Notes under the pieces: generated by a model
Database searches by the model: none
Seen by the model: the letters and a program-made list of their open reading frames with translations, nothing else
Told to the model about the DNA's origin: nothing
In this document: in pieces, positions 1 to 9,633 of the stretch
Numbering within the stretch: position 1 is the first letter of the stretch
How the letters are laid out: each line of letters opens with the position of its first letter
Translations under genes and position numbers: made by a program
Origin: Allobosea sp.
GTDB lineage: Bacteria > Pseudomonadota > Alphaproteobacteria > Rhizobiales > Beijerinckiaceae
Length of the DNA: 38,759 bases
Reading direction: 5' to 3'
Assembly (NCBI RefSeq): GCF_030695125.1
Contig: NZ_JAUYTP010000027.1
Span: forward strand, 1 to 38,759

Positions 1-1401
<1,401 letters not shown>

Positions 1402-1564
1402 CGATGGTTGCGCTTCTTTTAGGGTCGGTGACACGTGGCGGGATGACCGACTCAACCGCGACGGTGGCGCGACTTCTCTTTCCTGCGCGCCTTCGGACCC
1501 GTGTCCCATGCAGAAAAAGCAGGGCAAAGTCAATAAACTAGCGCCCAGAGGAGCCTGACCACCG

Positions 1565-2260
1565 ATGACCGAACCGCTCGTTCTGATCCCGGGCCTGAGT
1601 TGCGATGCCCGCCTCTTCGCACCGCAATGGCCGGCGCTCGCGCCCGGACGCCCGATTCTGGTGGCGCAGCATGATCGCGACGAGAGCCTCACGGCGATCG
1701 CCGGACGGCTGTTGGCGGTTGCGCCGGAGCGTTTTGCGCTCTGCGGCCTGTCGATGGGCGGTTACATCGCGTTCGAGGTGATGCGGCAGGCGCCGCAGCG
1801 CGTGACGCGGCTGGCTTTGCTCGACACCAGCGCCAGACCCCCAACGCCGGAGACCAATGCGCCGCGCGAACAGATGATCGCGCTGGCGCAGAAGGGCGCC
1901 TTCGATAATGTCACGACGCTGATCTGGCAGAAGCTGGTCGCGCCGGCGCGGCTGGCGGACGAGCCGCTGCGGCTGCTCGCGCGCGACATGGCGGAGACGG
2001 TCGGGGCCGAGGGCTTCGTGCGCCAGCAGCGCGCCATCATGAGCCGGCCGGATTCGCGCCCGGGGCTCGCTGCGATCAGGGTGCCGACGCTGGTTCTGGT
2101 CGGCGAGGAGGATCTGATCACGCCGCCCGCCGAGGCCGAACTCATCACTGCCGGCATCGGAGCGTCGGCGCGGCGCGTCACGATTCCCGGCTGCGGCCAT
2201 CTGTCGACGCTCGAACGGCCCGACGCCGTCACGCGCGAATTGCTGGCCTGGCTCGGCTGA
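1565..2260 (+). CDS. alpha/beta-fold hydrolase
   Basis: Probable cytoplasmic serine hydrolase (esterase or lipase-like) of the alpha/beta fold; the substrate is unknown. The 231-residue protein has the expected parts: an N-terminal strand with the oxyanion-type LIPGLSCD, the nucleophile elbow GLSMGG with Ser63, a short cap region (~90-165), the acid in VGEEDLITP (Asp183) and the catalytic His in CGHLS (His212). There is no signal peptide or membrane segment. An AGGAG ribosome-binding sequence lies about 12 nt before the ATG. It stands alone between a divergent helicase gene and a convergent small ORF, so the context gives no function. The fold is confident and the substrate open. Confidence 0.88.
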   Translation: MTEPLVLIPGLSCDARLFAPQWPALAPGRPILVAQHDRDESLTAIAGRLLAVAPERFALCGLSMGGYIAFEVMRQAPQRVTRLALLDTSARPPTPETNAPREQMIALAQKGAFDNVTTLIWQKLVAPARLADEPLRLLARDMAETVGAEGFVRQQRAIMSRPDSRPGLAAIRVPTLVLVGEEDLITPPAEAELITAGIGASARRVTIPGCGHLSTLERPDAVTRELLAWLG

Positions 2261-2294
2261 GCCTCAGGCGCCAGACCTCAGCAGGTTGGCCGCT

Positions 2295-2555
2295 TCAGCG
2301 GGGAAGGGCGCAAGGGTCGAGCCTGGTCTCGCCGGCGGCCTTGCGCAGCGACCCCGTCGTCATCGGGTCGAACCCCTTGCCGGTGGCGGCCGCCGCGGCC
2401 ACCTGGGCCAGCCGGTCGCGATCGAAACTCGCCGTCTGCGCCGAGATGAAGTTGGCGGCGAGGATCGACAGGAAGGCGATCGCCGCGCCGGCCTTGGCGA
2501 TGTCGGCGATCAGGGTGCCGCGCTCATTCTTCCAGAACAATTCGATGAGCCGCAT
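2295..2555 (-). CDS. small single-pass membrane protein, Flp-pilin-like N-terminus
   Basis: An 86-residue protein of unknown role. The N-terminus (FWKNERGT at residues 7-14, then a hydrophobic helix to about residue 38) resembles the start of Flp/type IVb pilins, which carry Glu five residues after the prepilin-peptidase cleavage site; here the acidic pattern and usual Gly-Thr-Ala-Ile-Glu-Tyr block are not clearly kept. After the helix comes a soluble tail of about 48 residues with an Ala-rich stretch, longer than usual for Flp. A GGAG ribosome-binding sequence lies 7 nt before the ATG. No cpa/tad genes are in the window. It follows parE on the same strand after a 116-nt gap. Real small gene likely; pilin function unproven. 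Confidence 0.6.
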   Translation of the reverse strand: MRLIELFWKNERGTLIADIAKAGAAIAFLSILAANFISAQTASFDRDRLAQVAAAAATGKGFDPMTTGSLRKAAGETRLDPCALPR

Positions 2556-2671
2556 CGGGCGCTCCCGCGTCAGAGGGGCGGCACGATGCCCCCACGCCGA
2601 TCAGGATGCGCCAAGAGCTGTAAAAAGATGGTTAGCGAAGCCTTGTCGCGTTTGCGCTGGGTGAAGGCTTT

Positions 2672-4783
2672 CTAGAGGTCGATCAGTTCGCCCGCGAAGG
2701 CGGCCCGCTCCTGGATGAACAGGAAGCGCGCCTCGGGCTTGTTCCCCATCAGCCGCTCGACCGTGTCGGAGGCCTCGTCGCGCGCCTCGTGCTCGACCAT
2801 GACCTTGAGCAGGATGCGCTTGGCCGGGTCCATCGTGGTTTCCTTCAGCTGCGCCGGCATCATTTCGCCCAGGCCCTTGAAGCGGCTGATCTCCGGCTTC
2901 TTGCCCTTGAACACGGAGGCGATCAGCTCGTCCTTGTGCAAGTCGTTGCGCGCATAGACGGATTTGCCGCCATGCTGCAGCCGGTAGAGCGGCGGCACCG
3001 CGAGATAGAGATGCCCCTTCTCGACCAGGCGCGGCATCTGGCGCCAGAAGAAGGTCACCAGCAGCGAGGCGATATGCGCGCCGTCGACATCGGCGTCGGT
3101 CATCACGATGACCTTCTCGTAGCGCAGATCGTCCTCGCGGAACTGGCTGCCGATGCCGCAGCCCAGCGCCAGGATCAGGTCGGCGAGCTGCTGGTTGGCG
3201 TTGAGCTTCTCGCGCGTCGCATTGGCGACGTTCAGGATCTTGCCGCGCAGCGGCAGGATCGCCTGCGTCGCGCGGTTGCGCGCCTGCTTGGCGGAGCCGC
3301 CGGCCGAATCGCCCTCGACGATGAAGAGCTCGGACCCGGCGGCGCCGGCATTCGAGCAATCGGCGAGCTTGCCCGGCAGCCTGAGCTTGCGCGTCGCGGT
3401 CTTGCGCGAGACCTCTTTTTCGAGCCGGCGGCGCAGGCGCTCCTCGGCCCGGTCGACCGACCAGTCGAGCAGCTTCAGCGCCTGCTGCGGCGCCTGGGCG
3501 AGCCAGTGGTCGAAGGCGTCGCGCACCGCGTTCTCGACGATTCGGGAGGCCTCCAGCGTCGCCAGCTTGTCCTTGGTCTGGCCCTGGAACTCCGGCTCGC
3601 GGATGAAGACCGAGAGCATCGCGGCACAGGTCGCCATGACGTCGTCGGAGGTGACCTGCGCCATGCGCTTCGACTGGCCGATGCGCTCGGCATGGTCGCG
3701 CAAGCCCCGCAGCAGGGCGATGCGCAGCCCCTGCTCATGGGTGCCGCCCTCGGCGGTCGGGATCGTGTTGCAGTAGGACGACGAGAAGCCGTCCTCGCCG
3801 GTCGCGAGCCAGGCGATCGCCCATTCCAGCGAGCCATGGCTGCCGGGTTTGGTGATCTTTCCGGCGAAGATCGGCTCCGCGACGAGATCCTTGCCCTCGA
3901 TCTCGCGCGACAGGTAATCGCGCAGGCCCCCGGGGAACTTGAACACGGCCTCGGCGGCGACATCGCCCTCCGGGTTCAGCAGGCTCTGCGCGCAGCGCCA
4001 ACGGATCTCGACCCCGCCGAACAGATAGGCCTTCGACCGCGCCATCCGGAACAGCCGCGCCGGGACGAAATGCGCGGCCTCGCCGAAGATCTGCGCATCC
4101 GGATGGAAACGCACGCGCGTGCCGCGCCGGTTGGCCACCGCGCCGACCGTCTCGAGCGGTCCCTGCGGCAAGCCGCGCGAGAACACCTGACGGTAGAGTG
4201 TCTTGCCGCGCGCGACCTCGACCTCGAGCCGGTCGGACAACGCATTGACCACGGAGACGCCGACGCCGTGCAGGCCGCCGGAGGTCTCATAGGCCTTGGA
4301 GTCGAACTTCCCGCCGGCATGCAGCGTCGTCATGATGACTTCGAGCGCCGATTTGCCGGGGAACTTCGGGTGGGGATCGACCGGGATGCCGCGGCCATTG
4401 TCGGTGACGGCGATCGAGCCGTCCTCCAGCACCTCGACATCGATGAAGCTGGCATGTCCCGCCACCGCCTCGTCCATGGCGTTGTCGATCACCTCGGCAA
4501 AGAGATGGTGCAAAGCGCGCTCGTCGGTGCCGCCGATATACATGCCCGGGCGGCGCCGGACCGGCTCCAGACCCTCCAGCACCTCGATCGCGGAGGCATC
4601 GTAGCCGGTTTCCGACAGCGTGCCGTTGCGCGGAGGCGTGGGGGCTGCGGGCTGGATCGAGTGCAGACTGGACGCATCCGAGGCCGGCGGGACGGCGCGC
4701 GACGGCTTCGGCGCTGCGGCCACTGGCGCGGGGGGCGCCGGGCGCTCGGGTTCGCCGCCGAAAAGATCGCCGTTTTCCGCCAT
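2672..4783 (-). CDS. parE: DNA topoisomerase IV subunit B
   Basis: ATPase subunit of topoisomerase IV, which with ParC decatenates daughter chromosomes. The 703 residues hold, in order, a Pro/Ala-rich N-terminal extension of about 60 residues not typical of ParE, the GHKL ATPase (EVIDNAMDEA at 97-106, DNGRGIP at ~128-134, GGLHGVGVSVVNALS at ~169-183), the transducer domain, and the TOPRIM domain (IVEGDSAGGSAKQARNR and DADVDGAHIAS). The C-terminus ends RFLFIQERAAFAGELIDL, as in GyrB/ParE. ParE rather than GyrB is chosen because there is no GyrB-type insertion and the SAKQARNR version of the TOPRIM motif fits alphaproteobacterial ParE. parC is not in the window. The ATG at 4783 is the first in the frame; a later start that trims the extension cannot be excluded. 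Confidence 0.95.
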   Translation of the reverse strand: MAENGDLFGGEPERPAPPAPVAAAPKPSRAVPPASDASSLHSIQPAAPTPPRNGTLSETGYDASAIEVLEGLEPVRRRPGMYIGGTDERALHHLFAEVIDNAMDEAVAGHASFIDVEVLEDGSIAVTDNGRGIPVDPHPKFPGKSALEVIMTTLHAGGKFDSKAYETSGGLHGVGVSVVNALSDRLEVEVARGKTLYRQVFSRGLPQGPLETVGAVANRRGTRVRFHPDAQIFGEAAHFVPARLFRMARSKAYLFGGVEIRWRCAQSLLNPEGDVAAEAVFKFPGGLRDYLSREIEGKDLVAEPIFAGKITKPGSHGSLEWAIAWLATGEDGFSSSYCNTIPTAEGGTHEQGLRIALLRGLRDHAERIGQSKRMAQVTSDDVMATCAAMLSVFIREPEFQGQTKDKLATLEASRIVENAVRDAFDHWLAQAPQQALKLLDWSVDRAEERLRRRLEKEVSRKTATRKLRLPGKLADCSNAGAAGSELFIVEGDSAGGSAKQARNRATQAILPLRGKILNVANATREKLNANQQLADLILALGCGIGSQFREDDLRYEKVIVMTDADVDGAHIASLLVTFFWRQMPRLVEKGHLYLAVPPLYRLQHGGKSVYARNDLHKDELIASVFKGKKPEISRFKGLGEMMPAQLKETTMDPAKRILLKVMVEHEARDEASDTVERLMGNKPEARFLFIQERAAFAGELIDL

Positions 4784-5050
4784 GTCGTATCTGCAAGCCC
4801 CTGATTCGCGACCCTTTACGATACCGCAGATGCGGTCTGGACGCGCGCCGCGCCCTTCCTACAACCATGGCCCCGGCCTGGGAACCTGCGGAAACAGCGC
4901 AGTCATCAAGCCGTCACCGGGATGACCGATCGCAAGGCTCGGGAACCGATCCGTTCAAGGCGCATTAACCTTGCCGACCGGAGAATGCACACATCGATCG
5001 CCGGGTCAGGCAGCGTGCGTCGGCGGCGATCATCGAAGGGGGAGGGTGGC

Positions 5051-5251
5051 GTGGCGTATTCCTATCAAGCGCAAGGGCGGGTGGCGGGGCTGGAGCGGAC
5101 CGCGCGTCTCGCCGGTGAAGCCTTCGGGCATGAGGACGCTGCGTCGCTGATCGGCCGGGGCTTCGCGGCGCCGGCGCTCGCGCGCTGGCGTGCGCTGATG
5201 TCGGCCGGGCTGTCCTCGATCATGATGTCGCTGGCGCCGGGCGCCCGCTGA
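5051..5251 (+). CDS. possible small protein, GTG start
   Basis: Short frame of 66 residues beginning GTG, with a good GGAGG ribosome-binding sequence (5041-5045) a few bases upstream. The frame can be read back to an ATG at 4922, but the upstream part is Arg-rich and looks non-coding. The peptide has an Arg/Ala-rich middle and ends in a short hydrophobic stretch (LMSAGLSSIMMSLAPGAR). No family is recognised. A GGAAC-N16-CATT sequence at 4942-4966 is one base off the EcfG promoter pattern. It lies between the divergent parE and the glycosyltransferase gene. Treat as tentative. Confidence 0.33.
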   Translation: MAYSYQAQGRVAGLERTARLAGEAFGHEDAASLIGRGFAAPALARWRALMSAGLSSIMMSLAPGAR

Positions 5252-5338
5252 CACGCCAGAGTGACCAAAACGACCTGAGGCCGCCTGTAAAATTTCAACC
5301 TTTTTGCCATAAGCCCGGATGCAAGGGGGCTTTGGCAG

Positions 5339-6571
5339 ATGCGTTGCGTGATCATCAGCGATTTCGGCTCGGTCAATGGCGGTGCGGCCAAGGTGGCCAT
5401 CGAGAGCGCGCGCGGCCTGGCGGAGGCCGGGCTCGACATCGTCTTCGCCTGCGCCATCGGCCCGATCTCGCCGCGGCTGGACCATCCCCGCATCGACATC
5501 CAGCGCTTCGAGGGCGAGGAGATCTGGAAAGTCGGGGGCCGCATCGCAGCCGCCCGGCAGGGCATCTGGAATGCCGCCGCCCATGCCTTCCTGACGGCGC
5601 TGCTCGCGCGCCAGCCGGCCGGGACGATCGTCCATCTGCACCAGTGGACCAAGGCCTTCAGCCCTGCGGCGATCGCAGCCGCGGGCGAGAGCGGGCTGCC
5701 GGTGGCGATCACCATGCACGACTATTTCTCGTTCTGCCCGACCGGCGGCTATTTCGACTTCAAGGCGGGAGCGCCTTGCACGCGGAGGCCGATGTCGGGC
5801 GGCTGCATGGCGGCGAATTGCGACCGCGAGAGCTATGCCCACAAGCTTGTCCGCGTCGCCCGGCAATGGCGCTCCGACGAGGCGCTGCGGGCGCTCGCCC
5901 AGCCGCTCTTCATCCATGTCAGCGACTTCGCGCGCGACGTCGCCCGCCCGTTCCTGCCCCGGCAGGCCCGCCACATGGTCGTCGAGAACATGATGGAGGC
6001 ACAGAAGCGGCCGCCCGCCGACGTCGCCGAAAACCGGCACGCGCTGTTCCTCGGGCGCTTCACCCAGGAAAAAGCCGGCGATGTCTTGGCCGCGGCGGCG
6101 CGCGAGGCGGGGATGCCGGTACGCTTCGTCGGCGAGGGACCGCTGCGCGCCGAGATCCTCCAGGCCAATCCAGCCGCCGATTTCGGCGACTGGCTTCCCG
6201 CCGAACGCGTCTTCGAGGAGATCGAGCGCGCCCGCTGCCTCGTCCTGCCCTCGCTCTGGTACGAGCCCGGGCCGCTGGTCGTGGCCGAGGCCCGCTCGCG
6301 CGGCGTGCCCGTCGTGCTCGCCCGCACGACCGGGCCGGCCGGCTGGATCCGCGATGGCGAGGACGGGCTGCTCGTCGATGGCGGCGATGTCGCGGGTCTG
6401 GCGGCCGCGCTCGTGCAACTGCAGGACGACGGCACGGCGCGTCGCATGGGAGAGGCCTCCTATCGGCACTACTGGGCCGACGCGCTGACGGTCGAACGCC
6501 ATGTCGCCCGCACGCTCGCCGCCTACGAGACGCTGGCCCACACACCGCAGGCCGCCAACGCCGCGGGCTAG
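5339..6571 (+). CDS. family 4 (GT-B) glycosyltransferase
   Basis: Probable cytosolic retaining glycosyltransferase that moves a sugar from a nucleotide donor to a surface polysaccharide or lipid precursor; donor and acceptor are unknown. In its 410 residues the N-terminal Rossmann half starts with SDFGSVNGGAAKVA (the Gly-rich acceptor-side loop) and has THMHDYFSFCPTGGYF-like features including TMHDYFSFCPTGG. A Cys-containing segment (about residues 139-162: CPTGG, then C, C and C) follows, as in several GT4 enzymes. The C-terminal half has FLGRFTQEK, then the EX7E signature in YEPGPLVVAEA, where the two Glu contact the donor. No membrane segment is visible. It is an orphan: no other polysaccharide genes are near, and an IS630 relic follows directly, which fits local rearrangement or acquisition. 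Confidence 0.88.
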   Translation: MRCVIISDFGSVNGGAAKVAIESARGLAEAGLDIVFACAIGPISPRLDHPRIDIQRFEGEEIWKVGGRIAAARQGIWNAAAHAFLTALLARQPAGTIVHLHQWTKAFSPAAIAAAGESGLPVAITMHDYFSFCPTGGYFDFKAGAPCTRRPMSGGCMAANCDRESYAHKLVRVARQWRSDEALRALAQPLFIHVSDFARDVARPFLPRQARHMVVENMMEAQKRPPADVAENRHALFLGRFTQEKAGDVLAAAAREAGMPVRFVGEGPLRAEILQANPAADFGDWLPAERVFEEIERARCLVLPSLWYEPGPLVVAEARSRGVPVVLARTTGPAGWIRDGEDGLLVDGGDVAGLAAALVQLQDDGTARRMGEASYRHYWADALTVERHVARTLAAYETLAHTPQAANAAG

Positions 6572-6589
6572 AGCGGGTTTCGAGCTGAC

Positions 6590-6780
6590 GGAGACACTGG
6601 GCTCAGACGGTTCATCGACCGCCACGAGATCACGCTCAAGCACGCCGGCCCGCTCGCGACACTCGAGTGCCCGTCTTCATCGAGAAGACCTGGGCCTCGA
6701 CCACCATGGCGCGGCGCCATGGCCGGTGCACGCGCGGCGAGCCTCAGCCTGACCGTCCTCTACGCCATGGACCCTTTCGG
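6590..6780 (+). pseudogene. decayed IS630-family transposase remnant
   Basis: Two fragments of an IS630-type transposase are readable in different frames. The first (from about 6605) reads RRFIDRHEITLK, like the helix before the catalytic domain. The second (from about 6667, another frame) reads VPVFIEKTWASTTMARRHG then RCTRGE, matching the FIDETWASTxMARxxGRCPRGER block that carries a catalytic Asp of the DDE domain; here the acidic residues are altered (FIEKTW for FIDETW). The linker between the fragments is mostly deleted, and no ends or target duplication were found. This is similarity judged by eye to the family consensus. It explains part of the otherwise empty stretch 6572-6853. Confidence 0.62.
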
Positions 6781-6853
6781 TGGCGTCCTTGCTAAAGCAA
6801 GACGGAAATGAAACTGTCATTACCCTAGGGAAAGATCCAGGGGGAACAGGACG

Positions 6854-7309
6854 ATGACTGGGGCTCGACATAAATCTGCACTACTCGCTTTCTTGTCACT
6901 CTTCATTTTTGGCGATGTGAATTCAGCCGACGCGCAGCAGCGCTACCCCGGAGAGCGCTCAAGCTGCCCTCCCGGAACTGTCTTTGTACGTGAAACCGGC
7001 GACTGCGTTCAGCGCCGCAGGAGCGGTGGCTTTGATCGAGGCGAAGACGAGCGTTTCGATCGCCGGTCGGACAGACGGACGGAGCGGCGCCCCGACTATC
7101 GCGACGACCGTTACCGGGACCGGGGCGAATATCGGCCCGAGCCCCGCCGCGAAGTGAGCACCGTTTGCCGCTTCCGGAGCGGTCCGCGTGCCGGCACGTC
7201 GTTCGACTATGCTGCCTTTGGAATGGCTCCGATCGCGGTCGGCGGCCCCTGCAACGACGGCGTGGCCAGCCAGGGCGTCGTGGTCAGCAACCGCGGCTAT
7301 CGGCGCTAG
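6854..7309 (+). CDS. secreted Arg/Asp-rich protein of unknown function
   Basis: A 151-residue exported protein. Residues 1-28 form a signal peptide with a hydrophobic core (ALLAFLSLFIFG) and probable cleavage after SADA. Mature residues start QQRYPGERSSCPPGTVFV, with two Cys in the first part and two later (VCRFRSG and GGPCNDG), so one or two disulphides are possible in the periplasm. The middle (about 55-100) is a low-complexity run of Arg, Asp, Tyr and Glu, probably disordered. GGGGAAC before the ATG gives a reasonable ribosome-binding site. No named domain was recognised. The codon use is less extreme at the 5' end than in neighbouring core genes. A hairpin at 7333-7361 follows the stop. 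Confidence 0.72.
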   Translation: MTGARHKSALLAFLSLFIFGDVNSADAQQRYPGERSSCPPGTVFVRETGDCVQRRRSGGFDRGEDERFDRRSDRRTERRPDYRDDRYRDRGEYRPEPRREVSTVCRFRSGPRAGTSFDYAAFGMAPIAVGGPCNDGVASQGVVVSNRGYRR

Positions 7310-7332
7310 ACCCGCCGCCGGACTCTCAGCCT

Positions 7333-7361
7333 CCCGCAACCGTAGCGGCCGTGGTTGCGGG
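7333..7361 (+). terminator. hairpin after the secreted-protein gene
   Basis: Perfect 9-bp stem (CCCGCAACC at 7333-7341 with GGTTGCGGG at 7353-7361) around an 11-nt loop, 23 nt after the stop codon at 7309. No T-run follows on the + strand, so it is either a weak terminator or an mRNA 3' stabiliser. Confidence 0.4.
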
Positions 7362-7383
7362 ACCGTGGTCCGGTGTCTCCAAG

Positions 7384-7417
7384 CAAAAAACGGCCGGGGC
7401 GTTGCCGCCCCGGCCGT
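7384..7417 (-). terminator. rho-independent terminator of glnA
   Basis: On the minus strand a perfect 12-bp stem (arms 7406-7417 and 7390-7401, ACGGCCGGGGCG with its complement) closes a 4-nt loop and runs into six T residues (AAAAAA at 7385-7390 on the + strand, the first pairing into the stem). It lies about 70 nt past the glnA stop. This is the clearest intrinsic terminator in the window. Confidence 0.9.
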
Positions 7418-7486
7418 AAAGGTGGACCGCGAAACGCACGGTCGGGAGGAAGCTCGCGGCCGGCCCGCCGGGCTCGGCCGAAACCC

Positions 7487-8896
7487 TCAGTAGGAGTAGT
7501 ACATCGCGAACTCGACCGGGTGCGGCGTCATCTCGTAGCGCGCCACATCCTGCATCTTCAGCTCGATATAGCTCTCGATGAAGTCGTCGTTGAAGACGCC
7601 GCCGGCCTTGAGATAGGCGTTGTCCTTCTTCAGCGAGTCCAGCGCTTCGCGCAGCGAGCCGCACACCGTCGGGATCTTCTTCAGTTCGCGCGGCGGCAGG
7701 TCGTAGAGGTCCTTGTCCATGGCCGGACCCGGATCGATCTTGTTGATGATGCCGTCGATGCCGGCCATCAGCATCGCCGCGAAGGCGAGATAGGGGTTCG
7801 CCATCGGATCGGGGAAGCGGACCTCGACGCGCTTGGCCTTCGGCGAGGTCGTCCACGGAATACGGCAGGAGGCCGAGCGGTTGCGGGCCGAATAGGCCAG
7901 CAGCACCGGAGCCTCATAGCCCGGGACGAGGCGCTTGTAGGAGTTCGTCGACGGGTTGGTGAAGGCGTTCAGGGACTTGGCGTGCTTGATGATGCCGCCG
8001 ATGTACCACAGGCACTCCTGCGACAGGTCGGCGTACTTGTTGCCGGCCATGATCGGCTTGCCGCCCTTCCAGATCGACTGGTGGACATGCATGCCCGAGC
8101 CGTTGTCGCCATAGATGGGCTTGGGCATGAAGGTCGCGGTCTTGCCGTAGCTCTGCGCGACGTTGTGGATGGCATACTTGTAGACCTGCATGGTGTCGGC
8201 CATGTGGGTCAGCGTGTCGAACTTCAGGCCGAGCTCGTGCTGGGCGGAAGCGACCTCGTGGTGGTGCTTCTCGACCTTGGCGCCCATGGCCGCCATGGCC
8301 GCCAGCATCTCGCCGCGCATGTCCTGCGCCGAATCCTGCGGCGGGACGGGGAAGTAGCCGCCCTTGGTGGCGATGCGGTGGCCGAGATTGCCGCCCTCAT
8401 AGTCGGTCATGCCGTTGATCGGCAGCTCGACGTTGTCGAGCTTGAAGCCCGTGTTGTACGGGTCGGCGGCGATCTTGACGTCGTCGAAGACGAAGAACTC
8501 GGCCTCGGGGCCGACATAGATCGTGTCGCCGATGCCGGTCGACTTCAGATAGGCCTCGGCCTTCTTGGCCATGCCGCGCGGGTCGCGACCATAGGGCTCG
8601 CCGGTGGCCGGCTCGAGCACGTCGCAGGTGATGACCATCGTCGCGGCCGAGAAGAACGGATCCATGCAGGCGGTGGTCGGATCCGGCATCAGCAGCATGT
8701 CGGACTCGTTGATCGCCTTCCAGCCGGCGATCGAAGAGCCGTCGAACATCGTGCCCTCGGCGAAGATGTCCTCGTCGATCATGGTGACGTCGAACGTCAC
8801 ATGCTGCCACTTGCCGCGCGGGTCGGTGAAGCGGAAGTCCACATACTTGACGTCGTTGTCCTTGATCGCCTTCAGGACATCCTTGGCGTTCTTCAT
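7487..8896 (-). CDS. glnA: glutamine synthetase, type I
   Basis: Makes glutamine from glutamate, ammonia and ATP as a cytoplasmic dodecamer; the entry point of ammonia assimilation. The 469 residues equal the family length. Visible are the N-terminal beta-grasp ([13 protein letters not shown]), the metal and ammonia-binding region (EAEFFVFDD), the ATP-binding [10 protein letters not shown], and the adenylylation loop [10 protein letters not shown] with Tyr398, showing control by GlnE. The frame extends upstream to an ATG at 8926, but the ATG at 8896 is preferred because AGAGGA lies 8-9 nt before it and the protein then begins [11 protein letters not shown] as in relatives. It follows glnB by 94 nt on the same strand, so a glnBA operon is likely, and ends in a strong terminator. 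Confidence 0.97.
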   Translation of the reverse strand: MKNAKDVLKAIKDNDVKYVDFRFTDPRGKWQHVTFDVTMIDEDIFAEGTMFDGSSIAGWKAINESDMLLMPDPTTACMDPFFSAATMVITCDVLEPATGEPYGRDPRGMAKKAEAYLKSTGIGDTIYVGPEAEFFVFDDVKIAADPYNTGFKLDNVELPINGMTDYEGGNLGHRIATKGGYFPVPPQDSAQDMRGEMLAAMAAMGAKVEKHHHEVASAQHELGLKFDTLTHMADTMQVYKYAIHNVAQSYGKTATFMPKPIYGDNGSGMHVHQSIWKGGKPIMAGNKYADLSQECLWYIGGIIKHAKSLNAFTNPSTNSYKRLVPGYEAPVLLAYSARNRSASCRIPWTTSPKAKRVEVRFPDPMANPYLAFAAMLMAGIDGIINKIDPGPAMDKDLYDLPPRELKKIPTVCGSLREALDSLKKDNAYLKAGGVFNDDFIESYIELKMQDVARYEMTPHPVEFAMYYSY

Positions 8897-8990
8897 CTCA
8901 GCATTCCTCTTGTGGTCGTTTCTCAACTCATTCGATCCGCAGGGCCGCTTGGCCGCCGGATCACCGAACTCTCAGGGCACGGGATGAGCC

Positions 8991-9633
<643 letters not shown>

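Noticed and set aside
2295..2555. Complete Flp/Tad pilus locus
   Set aside because: Only a pilin-like N-terminus is present; no cpaA-F or tad genes are in the window.
4942..4966. EcfG promoter before the small GTG ORF
   Set aside because: GGAAC-N16-CATT departs from CGTT at the second base and the ORF itself is doubtful.
5030..6643. 537-codon minus-strand ORF over the glycosyltransferase
   Set aside because: The + strand frame has GT4 signatures; the antisense product is low-complexity Arg/Ala/Asp.
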